From contig CM043953.1 of NCBI GenBank assembly GCA_014529385.2, forward strand, positions 66,952,372 to 67,016,371: DNA of 64,000 bases. The letters are read 5' to 3'. Positions 46,020 to 57,199 of the stretch are shown here, one piece after another (position 1 is the stretch's first letter; each line of letters opens with the position of its first letter). The notes under the pieces are model-generated. The model was not told the origin of the DNA. It searched no databases and saw only the letters and a program-made list of their open reading frames with translations. Made by a program: the position numbers and the translations under genes. This DNA comes from Adiantum capillus-veneris (Eukaryota > Streptophyta > Polypodiopsida > Polypodiales > Pteridaceae).

Positions 46020-48350
46020 AGTGTTAGCCGCAAAAGGACTTCGACAAACGAAGTAAAATAATGCAATTGAGCTTCAATAGTGCACACAGACTTCAAAAAA
46101 TGCAAACAAACTTCAAAAATAGACTTATGTCAAACCCTAACATATAGGCATTGGCCAATAAAGATGAGATTATTGCCCGGTGTCCTCATCTCCGTTCACC
46201 TCTAGACCGAGGTGTGCAGAGTTCGATCATGGCTAGAGAATGTGAGGTTGTTGGAGCTAGCAGCAAATTATGGTAGAAAAATCCCAAACAGACATAAAAA
46301 ATACAACACTCTTCAGAAGTGATGTGTACTTCAAAAACACAAACGGACTTCGACAAACAAAGAAAAATAAAGCAATCAAACTTCATTGGCGCACACAAAC
46401 TTGAAAATCCCAAATAGATTTCAAGAAAGATGTATGTCAAACCCTAATATATAGGCATTGACCAATAAAGAGAAGATTATTACCCGATGGTCTTGATCTC
46501 CGTGCACCTCTAGACCGAAGTGTGTAGGGATCGAGCATGGCTAGAGTATGTGATGTTGTTAGAGCTAGCGTGGCAAATAGTAGAAAAATTACAAATAGAC
46601 TTAAAAAACGCAACAATCTTCATAAGTGACTTGTGTACTCTAAAAATGTAAAATGACTTTGACAAACAAACTAAATTAATGTAATCAAAGTTCAATAGCG
46701 CACACAGACTTCAAACACAAACAAATTTAAAAAACAGAGGTATGTCAAACCCTATTATAGGCATTGCCAATAAACACGAGATTACTACCCAATGTTCTTG
46801 ATCTTCGTGCACCTCTAGACCGAGGTGTGCAGGGATTAGGCATGGCTAGAGAATGTGAGGTTGTTAGAGCTAGCAACAAATGGTAGAAAAACTGCAAACG
46901 ACTTTAAATACGCAATAGTCTTCAGAAATGACTTGTGTACTTTCAAAAATCCAAACGAACTTTCACAACTAAAGTAAAATAATGCAATCAGACTTCAACA
47001 ACACACATAGACTTCAAAAACGCAAACATATTTCAAAAAAGACATGTCAAACCCTAATATATAGGCATTGACTAATAAAGACGAGATTATTACCTGATGG
47101 TCATGATCTCCGTACACCTCTAGACCAAGGTGTGTGGGGATCGGGAATGTCTAGAGAATGTGAGGTTGTTAGCCAACGGCAAATAGTAGAACAATCGCAA
47201 ACGAACTTCAAAAACACAACAATCTTGAGAAGTGACTTGTGTAACCTAAAAACGTAAAAGGACTTCAACAAACAAAGTAGAATAATGCAATTGGACTTCA
47301 ATAGTTCACACAGACTTCAAAAACGCAAACAAATTTAAAAAAGAGACGTATGTCAAACCCTTATATATAGACATTGACCAAAAAAGACGAGGTTATTACC
47401 TAATGGTCCTGATATCCATGCACCTCTAGACCAAGGTATGAGGAGATCGGGCATGGCTAGAAAATTTGAGGTTATTGGAGCTAGCAACAAATGGTAGAAA
47501 AACTGCAAACGGACTTCAGAAACACAACAGTCTTCAAAAATGACTGGTGTACTTCAAAAACGGCCTTCAGAAAACAAAGTAAAATAACGCAATTGGACTT
47601 CAATGGCGCACACAGACTTCAAAAACCATAATATATAGTCATTGACTAACAAAGACAGGATTATTACCCTATGGTCCTAATCTTCGTGCCCCTCTAGACC
47701 AAGGTGTGCGGGGATCGCGCATGGCTAGAGAATGCGAGGTTATTAGAGCTAGTGGCAAATAGTAGAAAATTCGCAAACAGACTTCAGAAACAGAACAGTC
47801 TTCAGAAGTGACTTTGTCTCCATAAACTCAAAAGGACTTTGATAAACAAAGTAAAATAATGCAATCAGACTTCAATAGTGCATACAAAATTAAAAAGAGA
47901 AACAAATTTCAAAAACATATGTATGCTAAACCCCAACATATAGGCACTAACCAATAAAGATGAGATTATTACCCACTGATGGTCCAGTAGACCGAGGTGT
48001 GTGGAGATTGGGCATGGTTAAAGAATGTGAGGTTGTTAGAGCTAGCAACAAATGGTAGAAAAACCACAAGCAGACTTTAGAAATGCAACACTTTTTAAAA
48101 ATGACTTGTGTACTTTGAAAATGCATACGAACTTCGACAAACGAAGTGCAATATAGCAATTGGACTTCAATACTGTACACATACTTCAAAAACCCTAATA
48201 TATAGTCTTTGACCAATAAAGACGAGATTATTACCATGTGGTCCTCATCGTTGTGCACCTCTCGACTGAGGTGTGCGGGGGATAGAGAATGGCTAGAGAA
48301 TGTGAGGTTGTCATGTATTGTCATGTAGTTAGTGGTGTGCATGTACTTAT
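46020..48350. repeat. ~305-bp tandem repeat, eight copies
   Basis: A marker phrase (AGGCATTGACCAATAAAGACGAG or variant) occurs at 46146, 46453, 46759, 47063, 47367, 47637, 47942 and 48204. Periods are about 307, 306, 304, 304, 270, 305 and 262 bp. Each unit also carries CACCTCTAGACCGAGGTGTG, itself a short palindrome, and TAGAGAATGTGAGGTTGTTAG. Copies differ by many substitutions. Open frames on the minus strand recur in most units (CLSKSFYVFRVHKSLLKIV-like) but are short and degenerate. Confidence 0.9.
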
Positions 48351-48610
48351 AACAAGAGTTATTTATTTATTTGTTGCATCATTGGTAGATAAAGTATGGA
48401 CAACAGGATAGTGTGTCCTTGTGCACATTGCAAGCATTAGATCTCTCAAAAATACAAATCTACGATTAGCACATACACAATAATAGTCTCTTTCCCATAG
48501 AGAAACTACAAGACCTACGTTATCGATCTCATGGTCCGCAGGTAGTAGATCAACCTCTGCAAGTAGATAGTAGTCAAACTCCATCCAAAATAAGAAGATT
48601 TTCAAACCAA
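48351..48610. other. spacer left of the large gypsy element
   Basis: A 109-aa minus-strand frame (48692-48363) reads across this stretch and into the LTR; no domain is recognised. It is the pre-insertion neighbour of 57500. Confidence 0.4.
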
Positions 48611-48615
48611 CATCC

Positions 48616-48866
48616 TGTGCGCTCCTTGCCGCACTGTCAAAGCAAGGGACTTGCCAATACACCGTATGCGAGCCACAAACGGCTCTAAGCACACAACAAG
48701 CCTAAACTAGCAAGCTCAAGAAAACAAAGGGTATGTCACTCACCGCTCTACGCTCGCCTTCGTGGTGGATTCCTCGCCGCGATGAAGAAGAAGCTGCAGT
48801 CGTGCCGCGCTCAACCGCTTCGCCGCCGTCGTGCCTTCGTAATGCTCGATCGCACACACACTCTCC

Positions 48867-48923
<57 letters not shown>

Positions 48924-49217
48924 GGAGGTGAAGAAGAAGAAGAAGATGGAGATGGAGCAAGAGCACTCTTCAATTGCACAAATGAGAGAATGAGTAAAAA
49001 TTAGGTTTAGTTGGCTTTTATAGGAGCTCACCCCATTCACACTTGGGCGCCCATGCTTAACCAACTAATCCCTTGAATGTCCAAGTTAAAGTGCGCCTCT
49101 CATTGGCGATCACTCTACCTTTCCCTATTGGTCCGACAAGCCCGGTACCTGACTCTACCAAATACATAATACAACGTTTATAGATCATAGGGTGTCTGTG
49201 TGCCGTGAGGGTTAACA
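48616..49217 (-). repeat. 3' LTR of Gag-Pro element
   Basis: 602 bp, with termini TGTGCGCTCC and GGGTTAACA on the plus strand. It is longer than the other LTR because of a larger (CT)n(CA)n tract (about 48865-48922). Confidence 0.92.
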
Positions 49218-49230
49218 TGCCCCCCTTCCT
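49218..49230 (-). other. polypurine tract of Gag-Pro element
   Basis: AGGAAGGGGGGCA on the minus strand immediately before the 3' LTR. Confidence 0.8.
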
Positions 49231-50833
49231 GATGTAGATTCCGTCCTCGGAAGCTATTGAGTTGAAGCTGGTTCGTCGAGGTGGAAGAGCATTTGAGATG
49301 AATGTCCTTAGCCTTCTTCAGTCACTGCAAAATCAAACAACATTGGCACAGTAATGGCATTCTCTTAAAAAGCATATGCAGTTTTAGGTAGAAAAATTGA
49401 TTGGTCAAAGAATTTCAAACAATTTGTTAGCAATGAACATTAAATTGCAATGTAATCAAATGCATAAACAGATGTAAAGGTAAAAAATTAAACAAGTCTG
49501 GGGTTGCTAATTTGACGGTCGAAAAGCACTAGAGATCGAATATTAATACCATGGGTAAGCTTCTTAATTTTCAATGGTCAATTAAGTTGTTTAATCGCGA
49601 GAGCCAAGTATTCATGTTCAAGGGCTGACTAGAGGCTATATCTAGAAAACCTTGTAGTTAAGCTACCATAAAAGGAATTTCTCATGAAATCATCGCCTGG
49701 CTGATTACTTTTTCTTTGACCCCCCAAGGTCTTTTCACAGTGATTCAATTATGATGTGTGTGCTTATTTTGTATGCCTTGGGTTTTTTGCTTTTCAAGGA
49801 AAAGCGCCCACACTGGGAACCTCTAGGGCTCTAGTACCATAGGCAATACATGTGAGTGAAGTACCAAATCAAGCTGAGATTTCTCTTCCAGCTTAAAATT
49901 TTACATTGTGGCACTTTGATTTTTTGCTTGTTCATTTTCAACATTTAAATTTTGTAACTTTGGGAGGTCATATAACACTGTTACATTCCCCAGGCTCATC
50001 ACATTAGTAAACTCCCTTTATAATACTTAAGCTAAAGGTCGATAGGGTTAAGCCCACTAGAAAGCCCTAGTACATTTCATACAATGCTGCCTAAATCGGA
50101 TTAAGAACCTAAGTAACCATTGCTTATTAGGAAGGCAGTCCCCATGGTATTAAGAGAAGATTTCTAACACCTAACTTGGTCAAACTAGCTTAGTCGGACT
50201 GCTTGATTTTTACACCTTAAACAAGTGATTATGACAAAAGATTGCATTGAATTAAATGTTGGATACTAAGCCAATGCGCTGAATATTATGCTACCAATCC
50301 CAATCAAAGCAGACAAACATGGATGCAAAAAAGATAAGGGCAATGCTAATGGATAAGAAACACCTGTTTGTGTTGATGGTCGCGCTTGATTTGAAGGTTC
50401 CATGAAGGTCCAAATCCTATCAATAGCAACACGCTCCTGTACACACTATGAAACACAAACAATACCTCTAGGAGGAACATCAGTGGGAAAAGAGAACTTT
50501 GCTAATCTCTCAACTCTAAAACAGAAACATTCCTATCGTACTAATCTTACCTACCCTCCATCACTCAAGTGATGAGGATCAAAGGTGTTTTATGGCATAG
50601 GTTTCTGTTTCACTGTACCAAATGTGACATGTGTAGGTCTGAGTCAATGTTTTGACTTTTATTGTGCATACTCGTTTGCTAATTGCTCTTGCTCTTTTTT
50701 TTTTTTTTTTTGTGAGTATAAAGCTTTATATGTACATTCCCTAAGATTGGAATTGAGAGGTCAGGGAAAAAGGTTGAGAGGGAAACAAATGAATGATGAC
50801 TGTCAGCAAACACTCCCCCCTTCCTTGGGTAGA
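49231..50833 (-). other. non-coding 3' internal region of Gag-Pro element
   Basis: About 1.6 kb between the ORF stop and the purine tract, in the place where pol would normally lie. I see no RT, RNase H or integrase motif and no long frame on either strand; stops occur in all frames. Its origin is unknown. Confidence 0.6.
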
Positions 50834-53800
50834 TCATACCGTTTGAAATGAGCTTGTCACCCTTTGAAACCAATTGTTCCAGTTGGTAATAGGTGAGGAT
50901 TTTTGCCAGTAGTTTTCTATTACCCTAGGTGCCTCGTCAAGTTGCAAGGGTGGTAAGGTACTCTCCCAGGATAGAACTTGAAGTGGTTCATTAGGTGATT
51001 CTTGAACACTGGGAGGTGTGGATTCTTTTGTAGCTTCATGGAGGTCCACTACTATAGATGGAGGCTGTGTAGAAGCTTTTACCTCTATGGATGTATTACA
51101 TGATGAGCTAGAATCTTCATGGGACTCTCCCCTTCCTGAGCTAGGTGGAACAAATCGTTCTTTCTTTGGTACCCAAACTAGCTCGGGAGCGGGTGTGTAG
51201 CATTCTGTGATTTTTTTCTTTCCACGATCATTGATTCGTTTTGGAGCTACGGGATTGGGCTCACTTGGGTCAGGTGACAGGTAAGAGCACAATCTACGTT
51301 TTGGCACCCAGATTTGATCATTTCCTTGATAGTAGCCTTGGGCTTCCAATAGTCGTTTAGAAATCCATCGCAACATTTTCTTACTTTTCTTGGAGCGAGT
51401 GGCACGTTTCTTACAAGGCTTCTGTTTTTTAGCACTAGCTATGGTCACTAAAGAAGCTTTAGGGACCCACTTGTATGTTTTCTCTGTTACATTAGGATGA
51501 GTCTTGTCGGAAGCGATATGCATTGCTTGTAGCATATTTAAGGGTATAGGCATTTCATCCCCCTCAGGTGTTACCCAGGTCGTCCCCCTATTTCCCCAAG
51601 TGTCTATGGTTGATGCTAGGTGGACCCAATCCACATTGTCTGATTCCGTCATACCCGGTAACACATCCATGTAAGGAGAATCTTGGCCAATGTCTGTATC
51701 CTTCTTACAAGTGTAACAATATTGTAGTGGGGCCGAGTGAACTGTGGTGTCAGAGCGATGATCAATAATGGTTTTACTCCCTAAGGGGTGTACCTTACCA
51801 GTCACCAAATCCACTCTAAGGACAGAGTCTTGGAATTGCAAATAGACATGATTTTTAGACCAATCGTGAACCATTTGTGCTTCCCTCATGAATGGTCGTC
51901 CTAAAATCATTTCATATGACATAAGGTGTTTAGAGAAATCCATTACAATGAACGTATGTTGCACCTTGTATCCTAGAACTTTGATCTTAAGATCCTTGAG
52001 CATCCCCATAGGTTTGGTTATGGTACCATTTGCCATCTTTACCACAATGTTAGTAACACTGAGGCGGGGTTTTCCCATGGATTCCCAACAATCTTTTGTA
52101 ACGATGCTAACTCCCGCACCACCATCAAGAATTCCCTTTATAGTTAATCCCTTGGTAGTGATGGGTAGGGTCGCATTAGACTCGTCGCCTTCAAAATACT
52201 GCCCTAATTCGTTAATGGGTACCTCGATCACAGACTCGTGTCCATCTAAGTCAAGTGATTGCACATGATTTTCCTCATCAATCATAATCGAGTCAGGCCT
52301 ATTTGGTCGCGCAAACTGCGGTAATCCCGTTCGTAGCTCTCCGTTAAGGAATGCTCGAAGTGCAAGGAATAACTCAGGATCTCCATACAGCTTTGCTATG
52401 ATCGTGGTTCGGACCTCAGAAGACATGAAGTCCACTAGTTTGGCAACATTCATTGGCGTTTTACAGGGTGTAGGTCCTTCACTAAGAACTGGTGAGGATG
52501 GAATCTCATATTCCTCAATGGGATCAGGTATTCCTTCGTTAAACATCCTTTCCAACAAGAAGGGTGTATGCTCACTTTCTGATGTCCTGTCCTCACTCCC
52601 TTCTTGGATGATACTAGATATGGCTAACGGTCTATGGTTCATGTGGGGTGGATGAACTTGCGTGGGAAACACTGTGTCATGAATTTTGATATGCATGGGT
52701 TCTGGTTCTAGTTTCCTTTGAGTCTCCTCCACTAAACCTCTTAGATGTTTCACCTGCTTAATCTCATCTACTGGGTTTGGGTACGTCCCAATCTTCTTTT
52801 TACGATTTTTTCCTTTTTGCCCCTGCGGTTTATCTTGGGGGTCTTGGATTGGATTTGGAAACACTTGTGGTGTTTTCAGAGGCTCTTTATGGTTTTCTCT
52901 CATTCGGTTTTCATTTGGTTCCATGTTACGGTTTTCTTTGTCGGTCTTTCCCTTTGTGGTATTGGTTCTAGTCTCCATTGTCTCGACTGAATCTGAATCA
53001 TCCTCGAGGTCATTCATATACACGGGGTCATCTCCTGTTCCTATGTTTGTTTTGGAACTTGGCTTTGAATTTTCCGTATTCTGCGACTTCTTCCTTGGCT
53101 TTTGAAGCATGGACCGTGTAATCGCATAAGTGGGTGCAACGGGTGGTATTGGCGATGTCACACTAGCAATTTCGACCAAATTCAGGGGTGTGATTTTAGG
53201 CGCATTTGGGTTATAGGGGCATTGGGCAATCAAGTGATCTATGCCACAACGATTACATGTGAGTATTGGCATTGCAGACGTGCTCCCTTGATTCATTTGC
53301 ATCTGTGCAGCATTCTTTTGCAGCCTAATAGGGCACTCCGCTACTCGATGTGGTCCACCACACTCGTAGCATTGAAGAGGTGGCCTCCTAGCCTGGGTGT
53401 TGATATTTTGACCTCTGGATGCGAGAGCAGCAGCTTGATAAACCGGCTTGACTTGTCCCCAACAATCTTCCATGTAGTATATAGGACATTCTTCCAATGT
53501 ATCAAGTCCGTAGGCAATACTAGTGTCTATTTCCTCCTCACAACCATCTTCATAAGCATTAGATGGCTCGCAACCCACTTGGTTCATAGGGGCGACTCTT
53601 GGATGCGGGGGCTGCGGTCCTAGCACAGGAGGTGGTAACGGTGTAGCTTGTACAACATTTTGAGATCTAGGGACCATGTGTTGCAGTAGTTGCTCAACAG
53701 GTGGAGTAGGCATCAATACAGGAGCTCGAGGTGCATCCGTCCAGGCTACAGGTGGTCTATTTGCCATCATACGTTTGATCATTAAACAATCCTTAGCTTG

Positions 53801-55951
53801 GTGACCATACCTACCACATGCGTTGCAAGTTCCATTAAATTTTACTCTAAACGTAGGGCACTCACTAGTGCTATGTGGACCTAAGCAAATGGAACACCAT
53901 TGTTGCTCCCTTCTTGGATACATGTGACTATTTTGAGGGGGTCGATTATCCTTAAGAGACTCTTGGATTGCCTTGGTGAGGTCTGTCAAGAATGTCTCAA
54001 ATACTTTTGGCTCATTGGCAATGGGCTTTGCAGTCATGGGTTCATACTCAATGGCTTGTGAGCTAGTGGATCTCGTGTCAGTAGACACCCTCATGCCTGC
54101 TATCATCAAGTTGTCCTCTAATTGGATTGCATTGGCAGTGACATCTTCCCAGGTTGTGATACCTCTAATCACTAGTCCATTATAGATTCCTTCATTCCTC
54201 AACCCTCGAATGAATCGATCAAGAAGTTGGTTATTGTTGAAGCGCTCATTTACAGGGCAACGAGAGTTTAAGTGCTTTAGACGACTAATGAAGTCCCTTA
54301 CTGACTCTCCTTCCTTACGTTCGGCCTTCTGTAGCTGAGATGCTACACCCCAAAGCACACCTTCTCGTATGTACTCCTTTAGAAACAACCTTCGAAGGGT
54401 AGGGTAGATTGTTTTCTCGTCCACCCTTAGGGTCCTATACCAATCTCCAGCCTTCCCACTTAATGTCAAGCTTAAGGCATTGCACTTATGTAGTTCGTTG
54501 CGTTCCCCTAAGGAATCACATACTTGTTCAAACACTTCAATGTGTTTCCTAGCATCTTCATCCCCATTGAATTTTTGCGTGAGTTTGGCAATTTGTACTG
54601 CCTTACTTCTAGGCTCTCTATCAGATGCATGATGCATATTTTCCGCAATAGATCGACCTATGGTTTGAGCAAACGCTGCCAAGTCACCTATGTGAGGAGG
54701 CAGGGCCGGTGGAGGTACTCTTGGAATCATATGTGGGAGAGGAACGGGTACCGGTCTTGGCATATGTGTAGATGATGCAGGATATGGAACATAACCGGGC
54801 ATAGGTCCACTCGGATAAGAGCTAGGGAGCGGCACTCGAGGAGCATAAGCAAGTGGTACAATTGGAGGTGTGGGGGCCATGTGTGCATAAGGGGCTAGAG
54901 GCACATATGGTGGAGGCCTCATATTAGGTACTACGACACTAGGTAGTGGCACTGCGCTAACCGTAGATGTCATCGGTACATTCTCTGTCAGGCTTATCCC
55001 TGGAGTGAGCACTGTGTTTTCCTTGATAGAGGGTTGAGCCAAGTTAGGGAAGCTAAAGTTTTCGCTCGGAGGCTCAGATTGCATAGAGACCCCAGGTGAA
55101 ATGACGTAAGATGGGTCCATGGGGCTCATTAGAGGAGTCTCCATTTGAGATAGAGTAGGCTGTTGAGCCTTGCTCGTATCCAGAAATCTCATGGGGCCAG
55201 TTGAGAGTATATTTACCCCTCGGTTTTGCCTTTCTGATTGAATAATGCCATGGATAACATTACAGATCATTTTCTGTTGATCTTCGATGCTCGTGGCACT
55301 AGAGGTGGATTGTACAATCTCTATCCATCCTACATGGTAGGCGTGGCCAGAGTGTAGATCCGTCAACACCTCAGTGTGGAGGTCGTATGTCCAATGATCA
55401 TTAATGAACAATCCTTCTAGAGTCGACGTGTTAACGGTTTCTTGTGAGGTAGAAGCAATGTTGCTCCCCGTGGTTTTACTTGCCACCAACGGTACTCTAG
55501 AGGGAACTTCTGAAGGAGGCAGCTCAACAGGGCCTTCTTGGTAAGAAGTTGGTAGGATATCCACATGGACACTCTTTGGGGGTGTGGGGTCCACGTGCGA
55601 TGTGAAAGGAGATTCCACTTCCCCACCCCCTTCGCGTGCTTCATCTGCATCAGGTTCCGAGCGAGTAGCTCTACCTAATGTTTCCATGAAACGGCTAAAC
55701 ATACTAGTACTAGGCTGTGGAGCTTCGGGAGGTGCATGTCCTTCTCTCTCAGTGTTTTGGGTAGGGTATGCTTCCATGATTTCTGAGTCGGAGGAGGAAT
55801 CACTAGCGGCTATTTTAGGGTCTTGGGTGGTGCTACCTTGTGTCCCCGCTGAGGGTCTAGAGCTTATCGTGGATGGGTAATGGGTGTCCGTATGAACAGA
55901 GGCACCCTCAATATGCTCGTGTTCTAGCACCCGCCCAGAGCGTAAGTGCAT
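50834..55951 (-). CDS. 1705-aa Gag-protease polyprotein of gypsy-type element
   Basis: An uninterrupted frame from an ATG (MHLRSGRVLE). Residues 1-440 are acidic then Pro-rich and probably disordered. A retrotransposon gag domain spans about residues 450-620 (LTQKFNGDEDARKHIEVFEQ, GDWYRTLR, RRLFLKEYI, FISRLKHLNSRCP). Four zinc-knuckle-like motifs follow: CSICLGPHSTSEC (~683), canonical CNACGRYGHQAKDC (~708), CYECGGPHRVAEC (~858) and CNRCGIDHLIAQC (~898); three have CX2CX3HX4C spacing, one residue short. A retropepsin-like domain lies at about 1260-1380, with ILDGGAGVSIV as the active site and ILGRPFMREA. A Lys-rich tail carries three WVPK motifs (~1495, ~1547, ~1594). Its likely role is assembly of particles and cleavage of its own protein. 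The lack of pol is the main oddity. Confidence 0.9.
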   Translation of the reverse strand: MHLRSGRVLEHEHIEGASVHTDTHYPSTISSRPSAGTQGSTTQDPKIAASDSSSDSEIMEAYPTQNTEREGHAPPEAPQPSTSMFSRFMETLGRATRSEPDADEAREGGGEVESPFTSHVDPTPPKSVHVDILPTSYQEGPVELPPSEVPSRVPLVASKTTGSNIASTSQETVNTSTLEGLFINDHWTYDLHTEVLTDLHSGHAYHVGWIEIVQSTSSATSIEDQQKMICNVIHGIIQSERQNRGVNILSTGPMRFLDTSKAQQPTLSQMETPLMSPMDPSYVISPGVSMQSEPPSENFSFPNLAQPSIKENTVLTPGISLTENVPMTSTVSAVPLPSVVVPNMRPPPYVPLAPYAHMAPTPPIVPLAYAPRVPLPSSYPSGPMPGYVPYPASSTHMPRPVPVPLPHMIPRVPPPALPPHIGDLAAFAQTIGRSIAENMHHASDREPRSKAVQIAKLTQKFNGDEDARKHIEVFEQVCDSLGERNELHKCNALSLTLSGKAGDWYRTLRVDEKTIYPTLRRLFLKEYIREGVLWGVASQLQKAERKEGESVRDFISRLKHLNSRCPVNERFNNNQLLDRFIRGLRNEGIYNGLVIRGITTWEDVTANAIQLEDNLMIAGMRVSTDTRSTSSQAIEYEPMTAKPIANEPKVFETFLTDLTKAIQESLKDNRPPQNSHMYPRREQQWCSICLGPHSTSECPTFRVKFNGTCNACGRYGHQAKDCLMIKRMMANRPPVAWTDAPRAPVLMPTPPVEQLLQHMVPRSQNVVQATPLPPPVLGPQPPHPRVAPMNQVGCEPSNAYEDGCEEEIDTSIAYGLDTLEECPIYYMEDCWGQVKPVYQAAALASRGQNINTQARRPPLQCYECGGPHRVAECPIRLQKNAAQMQMNQGSTSAMPILTCNRCGIDHLIAQCPYNPNAPKITPLNLVEIASVTSPIPPVAPTYAITRSMLQKPRKKSQNTENSKPSSKTNIGTGDDPVYMNDLEDDSDSVETMETRTNTTKGKTDKENRNMEPNENRMRENHKEPLKTPQVFPNPIQDPQDKPQGQKGKNRKKKIGTYPNPVDEIKQVKHLRGLVEETQRKLEPEPMHIKIHDTVFPTQVHPPHMNHRPLAISSIIQEGSEDRTSESEHTPFLLERMFNEGIPDPIEEYEIPSSPVLSEGPTPCKTPMNVAKLVDFMSSEVRTTIIAKLYGDPELFLALRAFLNGELRTGLPQFARPNRPDSIMIDEENHVQSLDLDGHESVIEVPINELGQYFEGDESNATLPITTKGLTIKGILDGGAGVSIVTKDCWESMGKPRLSVTNIVVKMANGTITKPMGMLKDLKIKVLGYKVQHTFIVMDFSKHLMSYEMILGRPFMREAQMVHDWSKNHVYLQFQDSVLRVDLVTGKVHPLGSKTIIDHRSDTTVHSAPLQYCYTCKKDTDIGQDSPYMDVLPGMTESDNVDWVHLASTIDTWGNRGTTWVTPEGDEMPIPLNMLQAMHIASDKTHPNVTEKTYKWVPKASLVTIASAKKQKPCKKRATRSKKSKKMLRWISKRLLEAQGYYQGNDQIWVPKRRLCSYLSPDPSEPNPVAPKRINDRGKKKITECYTPAPELVWVPKKERFVPPSSGRGESHEDSSSSCNTSIEVKASTQPPSIVVDLHEATKESTPPSVQESPNEPLQVLSWESTLPPLQLDEAPRVIENYWQKSSPITNWNNWFQRVTSSFQTV

Positions 55952-56916
55952 GTGCTTTTGATACCCTAAGGTGTCAAAAAGCTGCTCTAGGAGGCCTTGT
56001 GACTAGTTTTTAGCGTGTTTTTTGTTTGTTTTTTTGCTAGATTTTTTAGAGCGTGTCGTGGAATGGGCCGTGTGATAGCTCAAAACGAGCGTATCGGTCA
56101 GAGGGTCGTGCCGTGCTTTACAGCCCTCCGTTTGGTCACTCTATGCCCTCGGAATCCCTAAAACTGTCAATTTCCAGTAGGGAACTAGGCCCAAACTAGA
56201 AAGTCTAAGGGTGCAAGTGGGAAGAGAAAGGAGGAGAGTGGAGGACTTGTCCCACATGCTCTCATTCTCTCTTGAAGGAGTAGGGTATATATATAAGAGT
56301 GAGTCTAGTATATATCATAAGACTGAGGACTGAGGCCTGGGCCTGGGCCTGGGCTTGGGCCTGGGCCTGGGCCTGGGCTTGGGCTTGGGAAACCGATCCC
56401 GATCTATCTTTTATACAAACCAAACCGTCCGTTTTAAGAGTCACGTTTTTTATTTTCGAAAAATATCGCCCGCTCACTCGCGTTTTTAATTTCCGGATTT
56501 TTTACTAATTTTTTTTTTGTTGATGCAGAAAATACAGAAATTGAAAAAAATGCAGAAAAACGCAGAAATTGCAGAAAATGCAGAAAAAACGCAGAAATTG
56601 CAGCAAATTGACAGAAAAAACGCAGAAATTGCAGAAAATGCAGAAAAAACGCAGAAATTGCAGAAAATGCAGCAAAAACGCAGAAAATTGCAGAAATTGA
56701 AAACGCCGAACTTGAAAATGCAGAAATTGCAGAAATTGAAAAAACGCAGACAATAGCAGAAACTGAAACTTGACAGCAATTGCAGAAAACGCAAAAAACA
56801 GAAATCTTCCACACACTCCTTCCCTGCTTTTCTTATGATAGAAATTGCACCACAAGGAAGCGTAAAGTGCTAACCGAGCTTAGTGTAAGGCATATCCCCG
56901 GCAGCGGCGCCAAAAA
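55952..56916 (-). other. 5' leader of Gag-Pro element with short tandem repeats
   Basis: A 965-bp leader between primer site and ATG. It contains a hexamer array (GGGCCT/GGGCTT, 56334-56389) and a longer array of CAGAAA(A)TTG/CAGAAAACG units (about 56525-56780). Frames over these arrays are artefacts (Ala-Gln, Phe-Cys or Lys-rich repeats). The leader position suits packaging signals, but no such signal can be defined by eye. Confidence 0.7.
56895..56912 (-). other. primer-binding site of Gag-Pro element
   Basis: TGGCGCCGCTGCCGGGGA on the minus strand, followed by a 4-bp spacer (56913-56916) to the LTR at 56917. It differs by one base from the TGGCGCCGTTGCCGGGGA site known from Athila-like elements. 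Confidence 0.85.
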
Positions 56917-57167
56917 TGTGCGCTCCTTGCCGCACTGTCGAAGCAAGGGACTTGCCAATACACCGTATGCGAGCCACAAACGGCTCTAAGCACACAACAA
57001 GCCTAAACTAGCAAGCTCAAGAAAACAAAGGGTGTGTCACTCACCGCTCTACGCTCGCCTTCGTGGTGGATTCCTCGCCGCGATGAAGAAGAAGCTGCAG
57101 TCGTGCCGCGCTCAACCGCTTCGCCGCCGTCGTGCCTTCGTAATGCTCGATCGCACACACACTCTCC

Positions 57168-57199
<32 letters not shown>

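Noticed and set aside
46020-48350. CRISPR-like array
   Set aside because: The repeat unit is ~305 bp and contiguous with no short repeat/unique spacer pattern; this is a eukaryotic tandem repeat.
48733-49064. Frames on both strands inside the LTR, with near-identical partners at 57003-57341
   Set aside because: Their duplication is explained by the two LTRs of the Gag-Pro element; the frames cross CT/CA repeats and no domain is seen.
51018-55880. Plus-strand frames such as 53102-53623 and 51888-52268
   Set aside because: Antisense shadows of the intact minus-strand Gag-Pro ORF, which has clear domains.
56262-56508. Ala-Gln and Ala-Trp repeat frames
   Set aside because: Translation of the GGGCCT hexamer array; no coding support.
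56434-56855. Phe/Cys-rich and Lys-rich frames in three registers
   Set aside because: Caused by the CAGAAA-type tandem array in the leader of the Gag-Pro element.
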